A stretch of 5,696 nt of DNA from JALHTV01 sp049510055 (GTDB lineage: Bacteria; Planctomycetota; Phycisphaerae; SM23-33), in NCBI GenBank assembly GCA_049510055.1, contig JBEKZI010000110.1, positions 1 to 5,696 of the forward strand, read 5' to 3'. A model generated the notes under the pieces. The model had not been told where the DNA came from. It searched no databases and saw only the letters and a program-made list of their open reading frames with translations. Position 1 is the first letter of the stretch; every line of letters begins with the position of its first letter. Below are positions 1-4,523 of this stretch, one piece after another. A program made the position numbers and the translations under genes.

Positions 1-1
1 C

Positions 2-1015
2 ACCGCCAACCAGGCCGTCCTGACCCAGTCGCTGAAATGGGGCATCGACTATTGGGACACGGCCGCCAGCTACACCGGCGGAAAGAGCGAGCTGGGCATC
101 GGCATGTTCCTGGGAGCCAACCCCGCCGAGCGCAAGAAAATCTTCCTGGTGACCAAGTGCCACAACGGCCCGGAGATGGCCAGTTCGCTCGACACGTCTT
201 TGGAGCGGATGAAGACCGATTACGTGGACATGTTCTTCGCCCACGGCGTCGAGGGGGCGGCAGAGATCAACCAAAGTGCTGAGGCATGGAAGGCCCTGGT
301 GGCCAAGCTCAAGGCGGCTAAGAAAATCCGCTTCTTCGGCTTCTCCACCCACAGCAACATGGCCGCTTGCCTCCAGGCGGCCAGCAAGCTGGGCTTCATC
401 GACGGCATCATGTTCGCCTGCAACTACCGCCTCCTGAACAATGGTGAGATGAAGGCCGCCATCGAGGCCGCCTCCAAGGCCGGCATCGGTCTGACGGCCA
501 TGAAGACCCAGGCCAAGAAATCCCGTTCCGGGCAGAACGACGCCGACATCCAGTTGTTGGACCAGTTCACCAAGAAAGGTTTCACGCCCGCCCAGGCTGC
601 CGTCAAGGCCATCTGGGAAGACAAGCACATCGCCTCCCTCTGCTCGGCCATGTACAACCTGCCCGTGCTGCAATCGAACTACCTGGCCGCCCTGGACAAA
701 ACGCAACTGTCGTCGGCCGACCGCCGGGCACTGGAGCAGTACGCCCAGGCGAGCGGGGCGGAGTACTGCGCGGGCTGCGACGCCATTTGCCGCCGGGCCG
801 TGGCAGGCGCCCCGCCCATCGCCGACGTGATGCGATGCCTGATGTACCGCGACGAGTACGGCATGGCCGATTACGCCCGCGAGCAATTCGCCGCGCTGCC
901 GGCCGAGGTTCGGACGGCATTAGCCCGGGCGGATTACTCCGCGGCGGAGCGGCGATGCCCGCAACGCATGGCCATCGGCGAACTGATGAAACACGCCCTC
1001 GACACCCTGGCCTGA
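2..1015 (+). CDS. Aldo/keto reductase with C-terminal cysteine cluster (5'-truncated by window edge)
   Basis: The reading frame is open from base 2 to the TGA at 1013-1015, giving 337 visible residues. The ATG at 104 is internal, because typical AKR sequence (GIDYWDTAASYTGGKSE) precedes it, so the true start lies left of the window. The family is NAD(P)H-dependent TIM-barrel oxidoreductases acting on carbonyls or sugars. Counting from the first visible codon, the tetrad is D19, Y24, K52 (in LVTKCHN) and H81 (in DMFFAHG), with spacing normal for the family. The C-terminal tail has C256, C259 and C263 (Cx2Cx3C), then PIADVMRCLMYRDEYG with C279. Such tails occur in AKR-like proteins suspected of holding an Fe-S cluster, and here the usual close fourth cysteine is absent. 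Related proteins often carry a Tat signal, but that end is not visible. The substrate is unknown. A strong hairpin follows the stop, so this gene probably ends its own transcript. Confidence 0.93.
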   Translation, partial: TANQAVLTQSLKWGIDYWDTAASYTGGKSELGIGMFLGANPAERKKIFLVTKCHNGPEMASSLDTSLERMKTDYVDMFFAHGVEGAAEINQSAEAWKALVAKLKAAKKIRFFGFSTHSNMAACLQAASKLGFIDGIMFACNYRLLNNGEMKAAIEAASKAGIGLTAMKTQAKKSRSGQNDADIQLLDQFTKKGFTPAQAAVKAIWEDKHIASLCSAMYNLPVLQSNYLAALDKTQLSSADRRALEQYAQASGAEYCAGCDAICRRAVAGAPPIADVMRCLMYRDEYGMADYAREQFAALPAEVRTALARADYSAAERRCPQRMAIGELMKHALDTLA

Positions 1016-1024
1016 CCCATTCCC

Positions 1025-1066
1025 CGGCGCGGCGGGGCTTGCCTGTCGACAGGCCCCGCCGCGCCG
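1025..1066 (+). terminator. Strong GC-rich hairpin after the aldo/keto reductase gene
   Basis: A perfect 14-bp inverted repeat (1025-1038 with 1053-1066) encloses a 14-nt loop. It begins 10 nt after the TGA of the reductase gene. The loop region contains a second palindrome, GCCTGTCGACAGGC (1041-1054), so an alternative fold with an inner stem and a TCGA tetraloop is possible. There is no T-tract afterwards (GCTGTCTAATG), so it is not a textbook intrinsic terminator. It may still act as a pause, 3'-end stabiliser or Rho-assisted terminator. Position and stem strength are seen directly; function is inferred. Confidence 0.6.
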
Positions 1067-1087
1067 CTGTCTAATGACCTCAACTCC

Positions 1088-1116
1088 TTGCCCCGCCCGG
1101 TCCGTCGCCGTATCCT
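1088..1116 (+). promoter_or_regulatory. Weak candidate sigma70-type promoter for the DUF2520-folD-Gfo/Idh block
   Basis: TTGCCC (1088-1093) and TATCCT (1111-1116) are separated by exactly 17 bp. Each hexamer matches the consensus at four of six positions. This is the only obvious promoter-like pair in the 119-nt gap between the hairpin-ended reductase gene and the next gene. Transcription would start near 1123, leaving a leader of only about 12 nt before the ATG at 1135. In GC-rich DNA a match this weak can occur by chance. Confidence 0.28.
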
Positions 1117-1134
1117 GCATGCCTTCCGGTGGGC

Positions 1135-2019
1135 ATGAACAAGTCAGCGGACATCGCGATTATCGGGCCCGGCAAGGTCGGCACGGCCATCGGCGTCTTG
1201 GCGGCCAAGGCCGGCTGGACCGTCGCAGCCGTCGGCGGGCGCGACGCCGCCCGGGCGGCCGCGGCGGCCAAGGCCATCGGCCCCCACGTGCGGGCGGCCA
1301 CCGCGGCCCAGGCGGCCGGGTCGGCCGAGCTGGTGCTGCTGACCGTCGGCGACGACGACATCGCGGCCACGTGTCAGGAGCTGGCCGCGGCCTTCCGGCC
1401 CGGCGCGATCGTGGCCCATTGCAGCGGCGTGCTGGGCAGCGAGGTCCTGGCCCCGGCCCGCAGCCGCGGCTGCCGCGTCGGCTCGATGCACCCGCTCCAG
1501 ACTTTCCCTTCCCTCCAGGCTGCGATAAAGGACCTGCCCGGGGCATACTGCTTCATCGAGGGCGACGCCGAAGCCGCCGAATCGCTCCAGCGCCTAGCCG
1601 AGGCCATCGGCGCCCATCCGGTGCCCATCGCCTCGGCGGCCAAGGCGGTGTACCATGCGGCGGCGGTGATGGCGTGCAACTACCTGACCGCGCTGCTGGA
1701 CGCCGCGCTGGCCTTGTGCAATCAGGCGGGCATCGACGAGCCCACCGCCCGAAAGGCCCTGGGCCCCCTGGCCCGCGCGACGCTGGACAACGTCCTGGCC
1801 GCCGGAACAGCCGGGGCCTTGACCGGCCCCATCGCCCGCGGCGACCAGCAGACCGTCCAGCGGCATCTGGGCGTCCTGATGGAGCAGGCGGACCTTCTGG
1901 ACATTTATCGCGCCCTGGGCCGATGGACGGTCGCTCTGGCCGCGCGAAAAGGAACGATTAATTCCTCCAAGGCGGCCGCGTTGCGGCGGCTGCTGGACTT
2001 CCCTCTAGCGAAGGAGTAA
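1135..2019 (+). CDS. Rossmann-like and DUF2520 domain-containing protein
   Basis: This 294-residue protein matches the usual length of its family. The N-terminus is a dinucleotide-binding Rossmann fold with IIGPGKVGTAIG (glycines at 11, 13 and 16), running to about residue 125. The motif HPLQTFPS (H119-S126) is typical of this family and marks the junction to the helical DUF2520 domain (about 150-290), which includes VYHAAAVMACNYLTALLDAA from about residue 172. The fold resembles 6-phosphogluconate or ketopantoate reductase-like dehydrogenases, but the reaction is not established; homologues are often found near pantothenate genes. An alanine-rich run (about residues 36-45) is coded by repeated GCC/GCG. 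I prefer the ATG at 1135 because the Rossmann strand begins just after it; a GTG at 1129 adds only two residues. No clear Shine-Dalgarno precedes either start. The gene ends 3 nt before folD and contains folD's ribosome-binding site, so the two are likely co-transcribed. Confidence 0.9.
   Translation: MNKSADIAIIGPGKVGTAIGVLAAKAGWTVAAVGGRDAARAAAAAKAIGPHVRAATAAQAAGSAELVLLTVGDDDIAATCQELAAAFRPGAIVAHCSGVLGSEVLAPARSRGCRVGSMHPLQTFPSLQAAIKDLPGAYCFIEGDAEAAESLQRLAEAIGAHPVPIASAAKAVYHAAAVMACNYLTALLDAALALCNQAGIDEPTARKALGPLARATLDNVLAAGTAGALTGPIARGDQQTVQRHLGVLMEQADLLDIYRALGRWTVALAARKGTINSSKAAALRRLLDFPLAKE
2011..2016 (+). promoter_or_regulatory. Shine-Dalgarno of the folD-like gene, inside the end of the DUF2520 gene
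   Basis: AAGGAG lies 6 nt upstream of the ATG at 2023 and overlaps the last two sense codons of the upstream gene, whose TAA is at 2017-2019. This is a near-perfect site with good spacing. It fixes the folD start and suggests that ribosomes finishing the DUF2520 protein can re-initiate on folD. Confidence 0.85.
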
Positions 2020-2022
2020 CGG

Positions 2023-3003
2023 ATGACCGCCAAGATCATCGACGGCGAGGCCGTGGCGGCGGAGATGAACCGCCAGACCGCCCAGGAGGCCGCCGACCTG
2101 GCCAAGGCCGGCCGGCCGCCGCACCTGGTGGCCGTGCAGGTCGGGGAAAACCCCGCCAGCAAGCTCTACACCAACATGCAGGCCAAGAGCTGCCAGGGCG
2201 TCGGCATCGCCTACGAGCTGCTGAACCTGCCCGAGCAGACCAGCCAGGATGAGCTGCTGAAACGCATCGAGCAGATCAACGCCGACCCCAAGGCCACCGG
2301 CGTGATCCTCCAGATGCCCCTGCCGGCCCACATCGACGCCCGTGCGGTGCAGGTGACCATCTCGCCGGCCAAGGACGTGGAGGGCATGGGGCCGGTGAAC
2401 ATGGGCCGGCTGTTCTACGGCGGCGGCGTGGTGGCGCCCTGCACGCCGATGGCCGCGGTGGAGCTGCTGCGGCGGACCTGCCCGGACATCGCCGGCAAGG
2501 AGGTCGTCGTGGTCGGCCACAGCGAGATCGTCGGCAAGCCCATCGCGATGATCCTGCTTCAGAGCCTCAACGCCTCCCCCACCGTGACAGTCTGTCACGT
2601 GGCCACGCGCGACCTGGCGGAACACACGCGGCGGGCGGAAATTCTGTTCGTGGCCACGGGCGTCGTCCAGGCCCGCTGGATGGGCTACAGCCGGCGCAAG
2701 AAAAAGCAGCCCGACCTGCCCCCGCCGGACCTTTCGCCCCTGGTCAAGGCCGACATGCTCCGCGAGGGCGCCGTCGTGATCGACGTCGCCATCAACCGCG
2801 TCCCCAAGGGCTTCGACGCCGACGGCAACCCGCTGAAGAACGAAAAGGGCAAGGACGCGATGATCACCGTCGGCGACGTGGACTACGACGGCGCGCTGGA
2901 GAAGGTCGCGGCCATCACGCCCGTACCCGGCGGCGTGGGGCCGGTGACCGTGGCCACGCTGCTGCGAAACACCGTTGCTTGCGCCAAGGCGACGAACTCA
3001 TGA
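2023..3003 (+). CDS. folD: FolD-type methylenetetrahydrofolate dehydrogenase/cyclohydrolase, divergent active site
   Basis: At 326 residues it is longer than the usual 280-300. The classic FolD enzyme interconverts 5,10-methylene-, 5,10-methenyl- and 10-formyl-THF in the cytosol using NAD(P). Clear hallmarks are KIIDG (start), VGENPASKLYTNMQAK (about 40-55), GVILQMPLP with Q97, APCTP, the NAD(P) loop VVVVGHSEIVGKP, ATG at 211-213, AVVIDVAINR, and ITPVPGGVGPVTVATLL near the C-terminus. Aligned with human MTHFD1, Y49 and Q97 match Y52 and Q100. The catalytic lysine (human K56) is Q53, with a lysine two residues later (K55). The aspartate of KDVDG (human D125) is E120. About 23-25 extra residues (roughly 214-238, with RRKKK and PDLPPPDL) sit between the ATG and ADM segments. 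Dehydrogenase function is plausible; cyclohydrolase function is doubtful. These changes may be shared by a FolD subfamily rather than unique. A strong Shine-Dalgarno (2011-2016) supports the start, and the stop overlaps the next ATG. Confidence 0.9.
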   Translation: MTAKIIDGEAVAAEMNRQTAQEAADLAKAGRPPHLVAVQVGENPASKLYTNMQAKSCQGVGIAYELLNLPEQTSQDELLKRIEQINADPKATGVILQMPLPAHIDARAVQVTISPAKDVEGMGPVNMGRLFYGGGVVAPCTPMAAVELLRRTCPDIAGKEVVVVGHSEIVGKPIAMILLQSLNASPTVTVCHVATRDLAEHTRRAEILFVATGVVQARWMGYSRRKKKQPDLPPPDLSPLVKADMLREGAVVIDVAINRVPKGFDADGNPLKNEKGKDAMITVGDVDYDGALEKVAAITPVPGGVGPVTVATLLRNTVACAKATNS

Positions 3004-4109
3004 GCACGAACAAGACGGCCGTCGGCGTCATCGGCTGCGGCAAGATCAGCGGCATCTACTTCAAGACGATGTCGGCCATGGAGGCATTGGCGGTCAAAAG
3101 CTGCGCCGACGCGGTCCGCGAGCGCGCCGAGGCCGCCGCCGAAAAGTACGGCTGCCGGGCGGCGAGCGTCGAGGAGCTGCTGGCCGATCCAGAGATTGCG
3201 ATCGTCGTGAACCTGACGATCCCCGCCGCGCATGCCTCCGTGGCCATGGCCGCCGTCGAGGCCGGCAAGAGCGTCTACAACGAAAAGCCGCTGGCCGTCA
3301 CGTGCGCCGAGGGGCGGCGGTTGCTGGAGGCCGCGGCGGCCAAGGCCGTGCGCGTCGGCGGCGCGCCGGACACGTTCCTGGGCGGCGGCCAGCAGACCTG
3401 CCGCAAGCTGATCGACGACGGCGCCATCGGCCAGCCCGTCGCGGCCGTGGCCTTCCTGATCTCCCACGGCCACGAAAGCTGGCACCCGGACCCGGAGTTC
3501 TACTACAAGCCCGGCGGCGGCCCGATGTTTGACATGGGCCCCTATTACCTTACCGCGCTGGTCAACCTGCTGGGCCCGGTCCGCCGCGTGACCGGCTCGA
3601 CCCGGATCACCTTCCCGCAGCGCGTCATCACCAGCCAACCGAAGGCCGGGACGACCATCCAGGTGGAAGTGCCCACGCACGTGGCCGGGGTGATGGACTT
3701 CGCCAACGGCGCTGTCGGCACGATCATCACCACCTTCGACGTCTGGGGCGCCAACCTGCCGCACATCGAAGTGTACGGCACGGAAGGCTCGCTGTCCGTG
3801 CCAAACCCCAACGCCTTCGGCGGGCCGGTCAAGCTCATGCCGCCGCAGCGACAAGCCCCTTGGCAGGACATCCCGCTGACGCACGGGTACGCCGAGAACA
3901 GCCGCGGGCTGGGCGTGGCGGACCTGGCCTGCGCCCTGCGCAGCGGGCGGGCGCACCGCGCCGGAGGCGATCTGGCCTATCACGTGCTGGAGGTCATGCA
4001 CGCCTTCCAGCAGGCCAGTGAGCAAGGCCGGCACGTCCTCATTCAAAGCACCGCCCCCCGGCCCGCTCCGCTGCCGACGGGCCTGAAATCCGGCCAAATG
4101 GACGCCTAG
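3000..4109 (+). CDS. Gfo/Idh/MocA family oxidoreductase
   Basis: This 369-residue protein has the normal length for the family. These are NAD(P)-dependent dehydrogenases of sugars, inositols and related polyols. The N-terminal Rossmann domain opens with VGVIGCGKIS (GxGxxS, residues 12-17). The conserved NEKPLAV motif supplies E95-K96-P97, with K96 the usual catalytic lysine. The C-terminal alpha/beta domain begins near GGGPMFDMGPYY (D178, G180), where family members more often read D-x-G-x-H; here the His position is Y182, a variant I recall in a recognisable subgroup. The C-terminus (DLACALRSGRAHRAGGDLAYHVLEVMHAF) is typical. The ATG at 3000 overlaps folD's TGA as ATGA, with AAGG about 11 nt upstream, which points to translational coupling; a TTG at 2979 would add seven atypical residues. 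The substrate cannot be told from sequence. Absence of a Tat-like leader suggests a cytoplasmic enzyme, unlike many planctomycete relatives. Confidence 0.92.
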   Translation: MSTNKTAVGVIGCGKISGIYFKTMSAMEALAVKSCADAVRERAEAAAEKYGCRAASVEELLADPEIAIVVNLTIPAAHASVAMAAVEAGKSVYNEKPLAVTCAEGRRLLEAAAAKAVRVGGAPDTFLGGGQQTCRKLIDDGAIGQPVAAVAFLISHGHESWHPDPEFYYKPGGGPMFDMGPYYLTALVNLLGPVRRVTGSTRITFPQRVITSQPKAGTTIQVEVPTHVAGVMDFANGAVGTIITTFDVWGANLPHIEVYGTEGSLSVPNPNAFGGPVKLMPPQRQAPWQDIPLTHGYAENSRGLGVADLACALRSGRAHRAGGDLAYHVLEVMHAFQQASEQGRHVLIQSTAPRPAPLPTGLKSGQMDA

Positions 4110-4116
4110 GGTCTCA

Positions 4117-4140
4117 CCGCCGCTGCCGGCCCAGGGGCGG
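4117..4140 (+). terminator. Hairpin after the Gfo/Idh gene
   Basis: CCGCCGCTG (4117-4125) pairs with CAGGGGCGG (4132-4140) across a 6-nt loop, with one internal G-G mismatch. It starts 8 nt after the TAG of the oxidoreductase gene and precedes a separate promoter-like site, so it plausibly ends the three-gene transcript. There is no T-tract, and such stems are common in GC-rich DNA. Confidence 0.4.
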
Positions 4141-4160
4141 CCGCAAATCGTGCAATACTC

Positions 4161-4191
4161 TCGACACAAGGAGGGTTTAGCCGAGTATAAT
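4161..4191 (+). promoter_or_regulatory. Consensus-like sigma70 promoter
   Basis: TCGACA (4161-4166, five of six matches to TTGACA) and a perfect TATAAT (4186-4191) are separated by 19 bp, slightly longer than the ideal 17. The stretch is visibly more AT-rich than its surroundings. Predicted transcription starts near 4198, about 60 nt before the ATG at 4258. An AAGGAGG-like run at 4168-4174 lies between the two boxes and so would not be transcribed from this promoter. This is the best promoter match in the window. Confidence 0.55.
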
Positions 4192-4257
4192 AGTGTGAAA
4201 CCGTCCGGAGTGGCCCTGGAGGCACCCGCCGGTAATTCACGTCGAGGATTGGGGAAG

Positions 4258-4476
4258 ATGCGCAAAGGAAAACGTAGCAAACATATTGGCAAGGATGCCG
4301 CGGGCTCTCTACCTGCTCCGGATTCCGGCCAACCTCCGAGCCGTTACACTTCGGAATCGGCCCCCAAGTCGCCGGAAGAGCTGGCGGGCGATGAGACGCT
4401 GCATTTCCGAGTGGACCTGCCCAGCCGGCGATGGCTGAAACTGGCCGCCGGCAATGGCGTGGCCTCCGGCAGTTAG
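4258..4476 (+). CDS. Possible small basic hypothetical protein (72 aa)
   Basis: I do not recognise this protein. From the ATG at 4258 it has 72 residues. The N-terminus is strongly basic (MRKGKRSKHIGK), the middle is rich in Ser/Pro and looks disordered, and the end is LHFRVDLPSRRWLKLAAGNG. No signal peptide or membrane segment is apparent. The frame is also open upstream to a GTG at 4150, but that would start before the predicted promoter, so the ATG is preferred. GAGG at 4244-4247 and GGGGAAG just before the ATG give only a poorly spaced ribosome-binding site. The first 30 codons are less GC-biased than neighbouring genes, while the second half looks like local coding DNA. Support comes mainly from the promoter upstream and the hairpin downstream. 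It could instead be an untranslated RNA, a gene remnant or a chance frame. Confidence 0.35.
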   Translation: MRKGKRSKHIGKDAAGSLPAPDSGQPPSRYTSESAPKSPEELAGDETLHFRVDLPSRRWLKLAAGNGVASGS

Positions 4477-4498
4477 ACCCAAAGAAGCCCCTCCGGCG

Positions 4499-4521
4499 CG
4501 GGCCGAGGGAAAGTCGGCCCG
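4499..4521. terminator. Hairpin between convergent genes
   Basis: CGGGCCGA (4499-4506) and TCGGCCCG (4514-4521) form a perfect 8-bp stem with a 7-nt GGGAAAG loop. It lies 22 nt after the stop of the small plus-strand frame and 2 nt past the stop of the minus-strand glycosyltransferase gene. Its place between converging genes suggests it ends transcription from one or both sides. No T-run follows on the plus strand; on the minus strand a short pyrimidine run occurs about 15 nt beyond the stem. Confidence 0.5.
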
Positions 4522-4523
4522 TC

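Noticed and set aside
104..106. ATG at 104 as the start of the aldo/keto reductase
   Set aside because: The 34 codons before it encode conserved AKR sequence including catalytic D19 and Y24, so it is internal.
1074..1961. 295-codon plus-strand frame overlapping the DUF2520 gene in another phase
   Set aside because: The translation is almost entirely R/G/P/A, typical of an out-of-frame reading of GC-rich coding DNA; the HPLQTF and Rossmann motifs are in the other phase.
2005..2625. 206-codon minus-strand frame opposite folD
   Set aside because: The product is rich in H, R, G and V without motifs, and the plus strand holds an unmistakable FolD protein with a strong Shine-Dalgarno.
1201..3350. 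Recurring GCGGCCAAGGCC-like strings suggesting a dispersed repeat
   Set aside because: They fall in frame within alanine-lysine-alanine stretches of different genes and are explained by GC-rich codon choice.
4168..4200. AAGGAGG run near 4168 as a ribosome-binding site for a GTG at 4193 or 4195
   Set aside because: The distance (about 18-20 nt) is too long for good initiation, and the run sits between the -35 and -10 boxes of the predicted promoter, so it would not be in that transcript.
4110..4260. Possible riboswitch or known structured RNA upstream of the small frame
   Set aside because: I found no conserved core of the cobalamin, SAM, TPP, glycine or THF riboswitch classes, nor of tmRNA, RNase P or SRP RNA, by eye. 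A covariance-model search would settle it.
2883..4292. Long open frame (469 codons) on the minus strand opposite the Gfo/Idh gene
   Set aside because: Its translation is an arginine-, glycine- and histidine-rich low-complexity string with no recognisable domain. It mirrors the GC-biased codons of the well-supported plus-strand oxidoreductase.
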